Origin: PALSA-243 sp049522755
Lineage (GTDB): Bacteria > Acidobacteriota > Terriglobia > Bryobacterales > Bryobacteraceae
Length of the DNA: 64,000 bases
NCBI GenBank assembly: GCA_049522755.1
Contig: JBEKNN010000013.1
Span: forward strand, 1-64,000
Direction of reading: 5' to 3'
The notes under the pieces were generated by a model, which saw only the letters and a list, made by a program, of their open reading frames with translations, ran no database searches and was not told the origin of the DNA. Below, in pieces: positions 27,301 through 35,130 of this stretch (positions are counted from its first letter, which is position 1; every line of letters begins with the position of its first letter). Made by a program: the position numbers and the translations under genes.

Positions 27301-27750
27301 GCCACCATCGGTAGTGCCCCACATGCCATCGCCAATCGACGAGCTCTGCCGGTTGTTGGCTTCGCCCTTCCCCACGTAAACGATGTTAGGATCGGACGGC
27401 GCGATGCCGATGGCGCCGATGGACTCGTTGGCCATGTTATCGAACTGCGAATGCCAGTGTTCCCCGCCGTCGGTGGATTTCCAGAGCCCGCCGGTGGCGA
27501 ATCCGACGTAGATGATCATCGGATCCTTCTCCGAGCCTTGGATATCGTCCACGCGGCCCATCATCACGGCCGGTCCGATGGAGCGAAACTGAAATCCACG
27601 CAAGAGGGGATCGGTCGAAGCGTTCGGCGGCGGCCCGGCCGGAGTTTGCCCCCCCCGTCCCTGCGCCGACGCGATGCCCGCAAAGGCAAGGCCGGCGGCC
27701 AGCGATATCAATAATAATGGCCAGCGGCGATGCGAAGTCTGTAAATACAT
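24382..27750 (-). CDS. Large secreted sortilin/VPS10-like BNR-repeat (WD40/YVTN-type) protein
   Basis: A 1122-residue exported protein with a signal peptide ending at IASAQG and a strong GGAGGG site before ATG 27750. The body is a beta-propeller built from Asp-box repeats (S-x-D-x-G-x-T-W): STDGGEHWHS, TTDGGKTWNHLG, STDAGATWTKLD, SDDGGKTWTYES, SQDDGESFTNV, TTNYGRTWTNV. This is the VPS10/sortilin or xyloglucanase-like module. Four Gly/Arg-rich runs interrupt it (about residues 340-355, 605-625, 985-1020, 1050-1090), encoded by GGC/GGT-rich repeats. The C-terminal part resembles the family's Ig-like end domain. A sialidase catalytic site was not identified. Role unknown; possibly protein or glycan binding outside the cell. 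Confidence 0.88.
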   Translation of the reverse strand: MYLQTSHRRWPLLLISLAAGLAFAGIASAQGRGGQTPAGPPPNASTDPLLRGFQFRSIGPAVMMGRVDDIQGSEKDPMIIYVGFATGGLWKSTDGGEHWHSQFDNMANESIGAIGIAPSDPNIVYVGKGEANNRQSSSIGDGMWGTTDGGKTWNHLGLENVQSINRVVVDPTNPNIVYVAVPGHLFGPNPDRGLYKTTDGGKTWKNLKSIDPDTGFNDVAIDPSNPRIVYASSFQRRRTWWGYNGGGPGCALWKSTDAGATWTKLDGPGWPKPKDGIYGRIAISIFKARPTTIYAQVEAGVMLGTGGGTAITGGPQVGRGGDFGGGGETPNGAEVPGAEPGAGGGGGGGGGGGGRGGRGAPPDPNASGVFRSDDGGKTWTYESNQNQRPTYFSQIRVDPVNDQKLFVGGTPAQMSLDSGKTWTPVQGSHTDYHAFWINPKDPRIVFVGHDGGFDSSNDGGLTWDYHNDMAVGQFYQVSADMRRPYYVCGGLQDNNAWCGPSALRSNTGGVNTDWYTIAGGDGFYTRQDPTDWAIAYGESQDGNMSRHDLRNGTQKAIRPNAGRGVTATGPNDTRPPAAPLPDTTNAGTTGAGSTPPPGAPDAAAAATAAAAGGRGGGGGGRGGPPNIVNAPANLPPLRFYWNAPFEISPHNPGVVYMAAQYFFKSNNRGDTWWMNGTDLTKNMDRWSAERPIMGVAGDKPMAEKHDGYAASSLATQIRESPSKPGIIWIGTDDGNLQVSQDDGESFTNVIGNITGAPQGYVQVSRIEPSHFDPATCYVALDNHRNDDWKPYLFKTTNYGRTWTNVTANLPENGPIQALREDYDNPNLLFLGTEFGMFVTVDGAREWKKFMTGLPSVPVDDILIHPRDRDLIVGTHGRSIWIADDITPLEQLKPNSNTDLTLFDPRPAILWKNDPQAQRHIANREFAGQNPQGGTAITVWAKADMGAGKLEFLQGTTVASTMDVDIKAGMNRFQWPMRGPAPAADGAAAAGGGRGGRGGGGGGRGGRAGRAAAAGAAAPGATAGNAAVVEPAGAAAPAEAAPEFQGGGGGGGGRGGRGGGVPFVAAGGGGGGGGGGGGGFGGRGGAAVGPVVAPGVYFVKLTVGGKTLQTSVDVLEDTWMRPQ

Positions 27751-28725
27751 AGCTTTCCCTCCAAAAAAAGGTGCGACACTACGAGGTGGATGTCGCTAAT
27801 GTAACACATACGACGCCCAGTAGTAGTAGAAATCACCGAACTCTAAGCGGCGGGGTTTTCTCGCCATTGGTTACAGCCTTTTCGTTGGTTTACGGCCCTT
27901 CGTGGTTACAGCCCTTCGTGGCGCACGCACTCATTGCGTGCAGCGTTCACAATCGTGTGAACGCACTTCGTTCGCACAGCGATCGAATGCGGGTTTGGGA
28001 GTGCCGGTCAGCCCCGTGTTCCCGATTCATCGGCATGCACTTCCGTGATCGGCGTCCGCCGATCAGTACCAGACGGTGCGGTCTTTTTTCATGAGCGCCA
28101 GAGCGCATTATCCCGACCGATGCGAGCCGAATAGATGTGATCCTCGCCTTCCAGTTTCTTGAATTGCAAGCCGGGGTACGCTGGGTCGCGACGAAGCCAT
28201 TCGCGGCATCCGGAACCAACTCCTGTCATTGCCACATACATCGATCCAAGCTTACTCGGATCGGGGACCGCTTAAGGCCCCGGCATGTTCTCCCCGGAAA
28301 CCCGGTCACAGCCCGCATCTCCATGAAAACAATATGCAAACCGCCCAAGCGCTTTTTCCCATCCTGTATACTGAAATAGGGGTTCTCTTTTCACCCGAAT
28401 ACGCCGTTCGCGGCTACCAGCCGTTAGGCGCCCGCGGATCCTCTCCGATCAGCCGTTCGCCGCGCTTCAGTTCTTTGACAATTGAATAAAATCGCCGTCT
28501 TCCCGGCCCGCGGTCGACTCGCGTGGCGCGGGGCGAACCATATTTCGCCTCCGCGCCAGCCGTTATCGCCGCACTCTAAGTCCTTTCAATTCATAGCTGA
28601 TTCAAAGGTTCTATCCACATGAAACCCGGAACGGACTCCCGACCGGCCCCCGAAACCCGCGAATACCAAACGAACCTAATCCCATAAACGGACAGTTGTC
28701 CGGGCCCCGCCGCGCCGCTCGCCCA
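27751..28725. other. 975-bp gene-poor region
   Basis: No frame here has protein-like composition, start context or a recognised family. It contains local near-repeats of CCCTTCGTGG-type sequence (27870-27920), the family C double hairpin (27918-27964) and an 8-bp palindrome GATCGGCG-TC-CGCCGATC (28047-28064). An AT-richer stretch lies around 28330-28500. It may be the eroded remains of former genes. Confidence 0.6.
27918..27964. repeat. Double-hairpin dispersed repeat (family C), copy 2
   Basis: GTGGC, then GCACGCA-CTCAT-TGCGTGC and GCGTTCACA-ATCG-TGTGAACGC. Loops vary relative to copies 1 and 3 while the stems are kept. Confidence 0.9.
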
Positions 28726-29349
28726 CTACCGCTTCCGCGCCCGAATCGTCACATCCAGATTCCCGTTCCGGATATTCGTGAACTTCATCGTCACTCGCCC
28801 TTGCGGATCGAGCCCGATCGCCGCCGGCGTATTCACCAGCGTCAGCATCCACCCGTCCGGCAGCGTCACCGAGTTAATCGGCCGCCCCAGCGTGCGCGTC
28901 CACACTAACTCGCTGCCATCTATCTTGTAGCCCACCGGGTCGGTATAAGTCTCCTCCACGCGGATGCGCACCGATTCGCCTCTGCCCACCGCCTTCGGCA
29001 AATCGCCCTGCACCACCACCGATTTTGGATCCGTCGGCGTCGGATAGTATCCCAGCGCGTTCACCTCTTCGCCCTTCACCAGGTGGGTGCGCAGCGCCTC
29101 GCCCGTATCCAGGTCGAACATTTTGGAATCCGGCGCCACCGTGCTGCCGGCTCGCACGAAGCTGTGGACCGATTGCTGCCCCTCGCGCGTCACCGTGAAA
29201 TCGTGCGAGATCAGGAACTGGTGCGTCGAAGGCTCCGCCAGCCAATAGCGGATCTCCAGATCCTGCTCCGCGCGGTGAATCTGCTGCGCCGTTAGCTGTA
29301 ACAAAAGTAGCCCCGACAGCGTCGGAACCAGCCACAGCAGCCGCTTCAA
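28726..29349 (-). CDS. Exported protein of unknown function, paralogue of its upstream neighbour
   Basis: A 207-residue protein with a signal peptide (LLWLVPTLSGLLLLQLTA). It shares a recognisable pattern with the gene before it: THQFLISHDFTVTREG, then RAGSTVAPDSKMFDLDTGEAL, an EETYTDPVGY strand and a C-terminal LPDGWMLTL. The predicted fold is mostly beta. Its ATG overlaps the neighbour's stop in an ATGA motif, implying translational coupling. No catalytic residues stand out. I do not recognise the family; a role as a paired secreted or periplasmic component is inferred only from the coupling. Confidence 0.75.
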   Translation of the reverse strand: MKRLLWLVPTLSGLLLLQLTAQQIHRAEQDLEIRYWLAEPSTHQFLISHDFTVTREGQQSVHSFVRAGSTVAPDSKMFDLDTGEALRTHLVKGEEVNALGYYPTPTDPKSVVVQGDLPKAVGRGESVRIRVEETYTDPVGYKIDGSELVWTRTLGRPINSVTLPDGWMLTLVNTPAAIGLDPQGRVTMKFTNIRNGNLDVTIRARKR

Positions 29350-29978
29350 GGCAGTTTCCTCCCCACGATGCGCACCGGCAGTTGATCGTCGCGGTCGTTA
29401 AAGAAACTGATGCGGATACGCCCATCGGCATCGGTGGAAACAATCCCCGGCGAGCGCGACCCCGTCAGCTCGTATCCTTTCGGCAGCACCACAACGTTGC
29501 GCGTAATGCCCAGCGGCCGGTCGAAAACGAAGCCGGTCTCCGTGGCATGATACGACGGCTCGTCGGTGTACGTCTTGAGAATCCGGATGCGCGTCTCCGC
29601 TCCTTTCGGCACCGGCTTCAGCAGTGTTACGCGGAGAAACTCGGCATCGTCCGCGGTGTTCGCGTCCACTCCGCCGGAAGCCTTGGCTTCGCGCCCCTTC
29701 ACGGTGGAGAACACCAGAGGTTTGCCCGTCGCCAGGTCGATCGCGCTTTCCTTCGACGCCGTGGACCCTGGCCGGATCGGGTTGTAGAAGTAAGCCGCCC
29801 CTTCGCGGGTTACGGTCACGTCGTAGACGATGTCGAACGCATGCGTGGATGGAGCAAGCAACTGGTAAACCGTGAGTTCGGTCGCCGCCCGGCCCGCCGC
29901 CGCCATGACCAATAGCGCCCAAACGGCCGCTAATTTCGTCGTCGGTAGGATATGCTTCAGCTTGTCGCTTCGCAGCAT
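29346..29978 (-). CDS. Exported protein of unknown function, first of a coupled paralogous pair
   Basis: A 210-residue protein starting at ATG 29978 (MLRSDKLKHILPTTKLAAVW), followed by a hydrophobic signal segment ending AAAGRA. The longer in-frame reading to 30101 is rejected because it crosses into the divergent gene's promoter. Shared pattern with the next gene: STHAFDIVYDVTVTREG, RPGSTASKESAIDLATGKPL, LKTYTDEPSYHA and VVLPKGYELTGS. A TATGCT hexamer (29986-29991, minus strand) lies eight bases before the ATG, giving an almost leaderless transcript. Family unknown. Confidence 0.75.
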   Translation of the reverse strand: MLRSDKLKHILPTTKLAAVWALLVMAAAGRAATELTVYQLLAPSTHAFDIVYDVTVTREGAAYFYNPIRPGSTASKESAIDLATGKPLVFSTVKGREAKASGGVDANTADDAEFLRVTLLKPVPKGAETRIRILKTYTDEPSYHATETGFVFDRPLGITRNVVVLPKGYELTGSRSPGIVSTDADGRIRISFFNDRDDQLPVRIVGRKLP

Positions 29979-30013
29979 GTTGTCACAGCATACACCACCC
30001 ATCGCGACTGCGA

Positions 30014-30019
30014 TAGAAT
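30014..30019 (+). promoter_or_regulatory. Candidate -10 box (TAGAAT) of the S9 peptidase gene
   Basis: TAGAAT ends 11 bases before ATG 30031, in a 52-bp divergent intergenic region. The leader would be about 5 nt and no Shine-Dalgarno sequence is seen. Confidence 0.35.
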
Positions 30020-30030
30020 CGTCTCCAATC

Positions 30031-32919
30031 ATGGCAACCAAGACTCTGAGCTTCTTACTTCTAGCGGCCTCCGCACACCTTGCGGCACAGCAGAAACCCA
30101 CGCTGACTCCGGCCGATTACGGCAAGTGGGAGACGCTCGGGCAGGCCACATTGTCGCCGGACGGTAAGTGGCTGGCCCATGAAATCCGCCGCACCGACGG
30201 CAACAATGAGCTGCGAGTAGCGTCCACTGCGGGCGCTGCAGCAGGCAAGACGCACGTGATTGCCTTCTGCTCGGCCGCGGCGTTTTCGGCCGATTCGCGG
30301 TGGCTGGGTTGCGAAGCGACAGTCTCCGAATCCGAGCAGGACAGGCTGCGGAAAGCCAGAAGGCCGGTGCAGAACAAGCTGGCGGTGCTCGATCTGTCAA
30401 ACGGCGCTGTAAGTAATATCGACGACGTCCAATCGTTCGCCTTTTCCAGCGAGGACCAGTCCAGCGGGGACCAGGAACTGGCGTTTCGCCGCTACGGCCC
30501 CGTGCGGGAAAGCGCGGCTGCCACCGACGCGCCGGCCGCCGGCCGTGGCGGGGGCGGAGGCCGCGGCGGGGCAGGCAGAGGAGGCGGGGGCGCGGGCGCC
30601 GACGGCAACGATCCCACCGGCTCCGCGCTGACGATTCGCAATCTGGCCACGGGAGTAGATACCACCTTCGGCGACGTGACCGGCTACGCATGGCAGGACA
30701 AAGGCACCAACCTGGCGATGACCATCGGCGTCGAAGGACGCACGGGCAATGCGATTCAGGTATTCGATCCGCACGCGGGTTCGCTGCGGGTGCTCGATAG
30801 CGGGCCCGCGCTGTTCACCGATCTGACCTGGCGCAAGGAGTCGAACGACTTGGCTGCGCTGCGCTCCGTAAAGCAGGATGGCTACGACGGTGAAAGCTAC
30901 ACCGTGCTGGCTTGGAAGAATCTGAGCGAGAAGCGCTCCACCCATGTCGACGCGCCCAAGCGCATTGTTGCCTCGCGCGCGCCGCAATGGTCCGAGGATG
31001 GCGCCATCGTCTATGTCGGCGTTGCCGAGTGGCTGAAAAAGCCCGAAGGCAAGCGGTCCGACGAAGATCCATCCACCGTAGAGGTTTGGCATTGGAAGGA
31101 CGTCAATGTCATCAGCGAGCAGAAACTGACCGCCAATCGCGACCGCGACCGGAACGCGACGGCCGCGTGGCACATCGAGAGCGGCAAGCTGGTGGCGCTT
31201 TCGAGCAACGTGAAAGAGGATATCCGTCTCCCCAAACGTGGTTTGCGCGCGCTCGCCATCGACGGCGCGCCGTATGAGGGCGACTCCATGTTCGGGCGGC
31301 ATTTCGCCGACGTATACAAGGTCAACATTGCCGACGGCACGCGCGCGCCAGTAGCCACGCGCCTCATTCCGGCGGTCGACTTCAGTCCCGGTGGACGCTA
31401 CGCGCTGAATTTCAAGGAGGCCGATTTCTGGGCTTACGACCTGGAAACCGGCGCCAGCCGCAACATCAGTAAAGACGCCCGCCTGTCGGGGAACAAAGCC
31501 GCGGCCATCAGTTTCGCCAATAAGGAGAACGATTACCCGGTGAGCCAGAAGCCGCCTTATGGCGTGGCCGGCTGGACCAGGGACGACCACAGCGTGATCG
31601 TCTACGACTCATACGATCTGTGGGAACTCTTCCCCGATGGCGTCACCAAGCCGCGGCGATTGACCGATGGAAGCGCGGAAGAAGTGCGGCATCGCTATGT
31701 CCGCATGTCGGCAGGGCGGGGAGGTGGGCGCGGCGGCCGTGGCGGCGGCGAGGAGACGGATTGGATCGATCTCGATAAGCCGGTCTATCTCAGCCTGGAA
31801 GGCCGCTGGACCAAGCGCACCGGATACGCCACGCTCCAGAATGGCAAGGTGGACCGGCTGGTGTGGCTCGACAAAGGCGTGCGCGGCCTCGAGAAAGCCA
31901 GGAACGCAGATGTCTTTGTCTACCAGGCGGGCGCGTGGGACGATTCGCCCAACTATTTCGCGGCTGGCGCCGATCTGAAAAACGCGCGGCGGGTGAGCGA
32001 CACCAACTCGTTCGCTTCGCAATTCGCCTGGGGACGCGCCGAGCTGATCGATTATAAGAATTCGCATGGCGACCGCTTGCAGGGCGCACTCTATTACCCG
32101 GCGAACTATGAGAAGGGTAAGCAGTATCCGATGCTGGTACAAATCTACGAGATAGAAAGTAACCAGTTACACAACTGGACCGCGCCCTCGGAACGAGCGA
32201 CTTACAATCCCGCGGTATGGACGCAGAAGGGCTACTTTGTCTACCGGCCGGATATCACGTTTCGCCCGCGAGACCCGGGAGTCTCAGCGCTCGACTGTGT
32301 CGCTTCGGGCGTGAAGAAAGCGCTGGAGAGCGGGATGATAGATCCCAAGAAGGTTGGCTTGGTAGGGCACTCCTGGGGCGGCTACGAGACTACCTTCATC
32401 CTGACTCATAGCGATCTGTTCGCAGCGGGAGTGGCCGGCGGACCGCTGACCAACTTAGCTTCGAGTTATGGCGAAATCTATTGGAACAGCGGCGGTCCGG
32501 AGACTAACCACGTGGAGGTGGGACAGGAGCGCATGGAGGTCCCGCTGTATGAGGACCCGCAGGCGTTCATCCGTAACTCGGCGGTGTATTTCGCCGACAA
32601 GCTGAAAGCGCCGCTGCTGTTGAGCGTAGGCGATCATGACGGCGCATCCGACTGGCACCAGGATATCGAGTTATATAACTCCGCGCGGCGCGCCGGCAAG
32701 AACTGCGTGATGCTCGTATATGTAGGCGAGAATCATTCCGTAGCGCAAAAAGCCAATCAACTCGACTACCACCGCCGCATCAATGAGTGGTTCGATCACT
32801 ATGTAAAAGGGGAAGCGTCCCAGGAATGGATCGACAAAGGCGTCCCAGTACTGCAGCGCGAGCGCGAACTAAAGGTCACCGGCAACACCCGGGGTACGGC
32901 GCCCCCCGGTGGTAACTAA
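30031..32919 (+). CDS. Secreted S9-family prolyl oligopeptidase-like peptidase
   Basis: A 962-residue protein with a short signal peptide (MATKTLSFLLLAASAHLAAQ). The N-terminal two thirds is a propeller with TolB/WD-like blades (LSPDGKWLAHEI, FSPGGRYALNF). The C-terminal alpha/beta-hydrolase domain has nucleophile S781 in GHSWGGYET, acid D868 or D870 in VGDHDGASD, and H902 in GENHS. It would cleave short peptides outside the cytoplasm. Two Gly/Arg-rich inserts occur near residues 170-190 and 560-575, like those in the BNR protein. ATG 30031 removes a 53-residue extension that would overlap the divergent gene. Monocistronic. Confidence 0.9.
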   Translation: MATKTLSFLLLAASAHLAAQQKPTLTPADYGKWETLGQATLSPDGKWLAHEIRRTDGNNELRVASTAGAAAGKTHVIAFCSAAAFSADSRWLGCEATVSESEQDRLRKARRPVQNKLAVLDLSNGAVSNIDDVQSFAFSSEDQSSGDQELAFRRYGPVRESAAATDAPAAGRGGGGGRGGAGRGGGGAGADGNDPTGSALTIRNLATGVDTTFGDVTGYAWQDKGTNLAMTIGVEGRTGNAIQVFDPHAGSLRVLDSGPALFTDLTWRKESNDLAALRSVKQDGYDGESYTVLAWKNLSEKRSTHVDAPKRIVASRAPQWSEDGAIVYVGVAEWLKKPEGKRSDEDPSTVEVWHWKDVNVISEQKLTANRDRDRNATAAWHIESGKLVALSSNVKEDIRLPKRGLRALAIDGAPYEGDSMFGRHFADVYKVNIADGTRAPVATRLIPAVDFSPGGRYALNFKEADFWAYDLETGASRNISKDARLSGNKAAAISFANKENDYPVSQKPPYGVAGWTRDDHSVIVYDSYDLWELFPDGVTKPRRLTDGSAEEVRHRYVRMSAGRGGGRGGRGGGEETDWIDLDKPVYLSLEGRWTKRTGYATLQNGKVDRLVWLDKGVRGLEKARNADVFVYQAGAWDDSPNYFAAGADLKNARRVSDTNSFASQFAWGRAELIDYKNSHGDRLQGALYYPANYEKGKQYPMLVQIYEIESNQLHNWTAPSERATYNPAVWTQKGYFVYRPDITFRPRDPGVSALDCVASGVKKALESGMIDPKKVGLVGHSWGGYETTFILTHSDLFAAGVAGGPLTNLASSYGEIYWNSGGPETNHVEVGQERMEVPLYEDPQAFIRNSAVYFADKLKAPLLLSVGDHDGASDWHQDIELYNSARRAGKNCVMLVYVGENHSVAQKANQLDYHRRINEWFDHYVKGEASQEWIDKGVPVLQRERELKVTGNTRGTAPPGGN

Positions 32920-32948
32920 GCCATGCCAGTTCGTCTGCGCCCCCGCTC

Positions 32949-32994
32949 GTGGCGCACGCACTCCTGCGTGCAGCGTTCACACTCGCGTGAACGC
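32949..32994. repeat. Double-hairpin dispersed repeat (family C), copy 3
   Basis: GTGGC, then GCACGCA-CTCC-TGCGTGC and GCGTTCAC-ACTCGC-GTGAACGC. It lies 30 bp past the S9 peptidase stop and 29 bp before the next start, so it could attenuate read-through. Confidence 0.9.
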
Positions 32995-33023
32995 ATCTTT
33001 CCGTGTGCGAAGCCGTACGCCTA

Positions 33024-35060
33024 ATGAAGCCCCACTTAGCGGCTGCTAAGAACCGCCCTCAGCCGCTGGCGCCCAGTCCGAACACTCCGGATCTGTGGAT
33101 ATGCTTTCTCTTACTAGCCGCTATCTTTATCGTCTACGCCCAAGTCCGGCATTTCGATTTCGTCAACTACGACGACCCGGATTACGTTGACAACCAGCAT
33201 GTACGCAGCGGCCTCACTCCGCAGGGCCTGACTTGGGCATTCACCTCTACTGACGACGCCAACTGGTTTCCTCTCACCCGCATTTCCCACTTACTCGACC
33301 GCCAGTTATTCGGCCTCAATAGCGGCCCGCAGCACCTCACCAGCGTCTTACTGCACGCTCTTAGCGCCCTGCTTCTGTTCTGGCTGCTCAAGCGAATGAC
33401 CGGCGCCCGCTGGCCTAGCGCGTTCGTGGCGTTGATATTCGCCCTGCACCCGCTGCATATCGAATCCGTCGCCTGGGTTGCCGAGCGAAAAGACGTCCTG
33501 AGCACTCTGTTCCTGTTCCTGACTCTCTGGGCATACCTGAAGTATGTCGACCGGCCGGCGATTGGCCGCTACTTACTCGTAGTCCTGCTATTCAGTATCG
33601 GCATTATGGCCAAGCCGATGATCGTGACCTTCCCGTTCATCGCGCTGCTATTAGATGTCTGGCCGCTTCGCAGATTCTCCGCAAAAACCTTCCAGGAAAA
33701 GCTCCCGCTGTTTACGATTTCGATAGCCGCATCCATCGCAACCTATCTCGTGCAGCGGCAAGGGGGCTCAGTCGCATCCTTCGATGAGGTCCCATTCGCC
33801 CTGCGCGCCGGGAACGCTCTGGTCTCATACATCGCTTATCTCTTCCAATTCTTTTGGCCCGCCAACCTCGCTGTATTCTATCCTTATCCGGCCGAAATAT
33901 CGTTATGGAAGCCAATCGCTGCCGCTCTGTCGCTGGCGGGCATTTCGGCGTTTGCGATACGCGCCTTCCGCCGGCGGCCTTATCTCGCTATCGGATGGTT
34001 TTGGTATCTGGGAACGCTGCTCCCCGTCATCGGACTGATCCAAGTCGGGCTACAATCCCGCGCCGACCGTTACACCTATGTGCCGCTCATTGGAATCTCC
34101 ATCATGCTGGCCTGGGGGCTTGCCGATCTATGCGCGCGTTGGCCCCGGGGCAAACCTGCCATCGCCGTTTTAGGTGTTTTGGTTTGCTCTGTTTGGTCGT
34201 ACTTGACATGGCTGAATCTCGCCAACTGGCGAGACAGCGTCGCCTTGTTTCAGCATGCCAGCCAGGCCGCTTCGGAGAACTACGTCGCTTACAATAACCT
34301 GGGTGCGGCGCTGCGCGAGCGCGGACAAACGGTCGAAGCCATGGCCGATCTCCAAGAGGCGTTGAGAATCAGACCTCAGTACCCGGACGCGCAGAATAAT
34401 TTAGGCGACGCTCTTCTGGCTCAGGGAAAACCCGACGAAGCCGCGCCGCACATTCAGGAGGCTCTTCGCCTGGAGCCGGGCTTGCCCCAGGCGCACGTCA
34501 ATTGGGGCGCCGTTCTGAATAAGCGTGGACAGCATGCTGAAGCGGCCGCCGAATACCACGTCGCGCTTCAGCTTCAGCCGGATAACGCGCAGGCCCATTG
34601 CGGTCTGGGCGCGGCGCTGATGGAATTGAGCCGATATCAGGAAGCCGTTCCGCAGTTAGTGGAGGCGATCGACATAAAGCCGGATTATGCCGACGCCCAT
34701 TATAACCTCGGAATCCTATTCGGCTATCTCGGGCGTACCGATGAAGCTATCGCGCAGTTTTCCGAGACCGTCCGCTTGGAGCCCGATAACCCCGAAGCTC
34801 ACTTCAATCTGGGAACCGCTTTTGCGGCGGCAGACCGAGTGAGCCAGGCGATTCCGGAATTCCAGGCCGCCGTTCAACTCAGGCCCGATTACGTCAACGC
34901 GCGCTTCAATCTGGGGAGCGCTTTGGCGAGTCTCGGACGTTTCGACGAAGCGATCCGGCAGTTCTCCGAGGTCCTCCGCCTGAAGCCGGATTTCACCGAA
35001 GCCCGCAACAATCTGGACGCCCTTGTACGACAGGCCTCCCGGCCTGTCGTTACTCGCTAA
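33024..35060 (+). CDS. Polytopic membrane protein with C-terminal TPRs (TMTC-like)
   Basis: A 678-residue inner-membrane protein. About ten hydrophobic helices fill residues 25-400. The first extracytoplasmic loop holds HFDFVNYDDPDYV with D50-D51, the acidic motif of GT-C/PMT-type glycosyltransferases. The motif HPLHIESVAWVAERKDVLS follows near 145-165. From about 415 to 670 there are seven to eight TPRs (YNNLGAALRERGQ, HYNLGILFGYLGRTDEA). This is the organisation of TMTC O-mannosyltransferase-like proteins; activity is inferred. ATG 33024 is preferred over a GTG at 33003 that abuts a repeat. The last nine or so residues are encoded by palindromic repeat B. Confidence 0.8.
   Translation: MKPHLAAAKNRPQPLAPSPNTPDLWICFLLLAAIFIVYAQVRHFDFVNYDDPDYVDNQHVRSGLTPQGLTWAFTSTDDANWFPLTRISHLLDRQLFGLNSGPQHLTSVLLHALSALLLFWLLKRMTGARWPSAFVALIFALHPLHIESVAWVAERKDVLSTLFLFLTLWAYLKYVDRPAIGRYLLVVLLFSIGIMAKPMIVTFPFIALLLDVWPLRRFSAKTFQEKLPLFTISIAASIATYLVQRQGGSVASFDEVPFALRAGNALVSYIAYLFQFFWPANLAVFYPYPAEISLWKPIAAALSLAGISAFAIRAFRRRPYLAIGWFWYLGTLLPVIGLIQVGLQSRADRYTYVPLIGISIMLAWGLADLCARWPRGKPAIAVLGVLVCSVWSYLTWLNLANWRDSVALFQHASQAASENYVAYNNLGAALRERGQTVEAMADLQEALRIRPQYPDAQNNLGDALLAQGKPDEAAPHIQEALRLEPGLPQAHVNWGAVLNKRGQHAEAAAEYHVALQLQPDNAQAHCGLGAALMELSRYQEAVPQLVEAIDIKPDYADAHYNLGILFGYLGRTDEAIAQFSETVRLEPDNPEAHFNLGTAFAAADRVSQAIPEFQAAVQLRPDYVNARFNLGSALASLGRFDEAIRQFSEVLRLKPDFTEARNNLDALVRQASRPVVTR
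35027..35050 (+). repeat. REP-like family B unit forming the 3' end of the TPR gene
   Basis: ACGACAGGCC-TCCC-GGCCTGTCGT, a 10-bp stem with tetraloop. It is translated as the C-terminal end of the upstream protein. A second unit in the opposite orientation follows at 35107-35130. Confidence 0.9.
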
Positions 35061-35106
35061 CTAAGCTCCCCGCTAAGCCCTCGCTAACTCGCTCGCCAAA
35101 ATCAGG

Positions 35107-35130
35107 GGACAGGCCAGGAGGCCTGTCCTA
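35107..35130 (-). repeat. REP-like family B unit supplying the receptor 3 stop codon
   Basis: GGACAGGCC-AGGA-GGCCTGTCC on the plus strand (35107-35128). Read on the minus strand the unit begins TAGGACAGG, and that TAG is the stop codon of TonB receptor 3. Together with 35027-35050 it makes an inverted pair between two convergent genes. Confidence 0.9.

Noticed and set aside
24619..27714. A 1031-codon open frame on the plus strand opposite the BNR gene
   Set aside because: It is a GC-driven shadow: the minus-strand frame has a signal peptide, Asp-box repeats, ribosome binding site and terminator, while the plus-strand product is Arg/Ala-rich without recognisable domains.
28480..28610. AT-richer sequence with CCTTTCAATTC reminiscent of a CRISPR leader or repeat
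   Set aside because: No direct repeats with regular spacing and no cas genes anywhere in the window.
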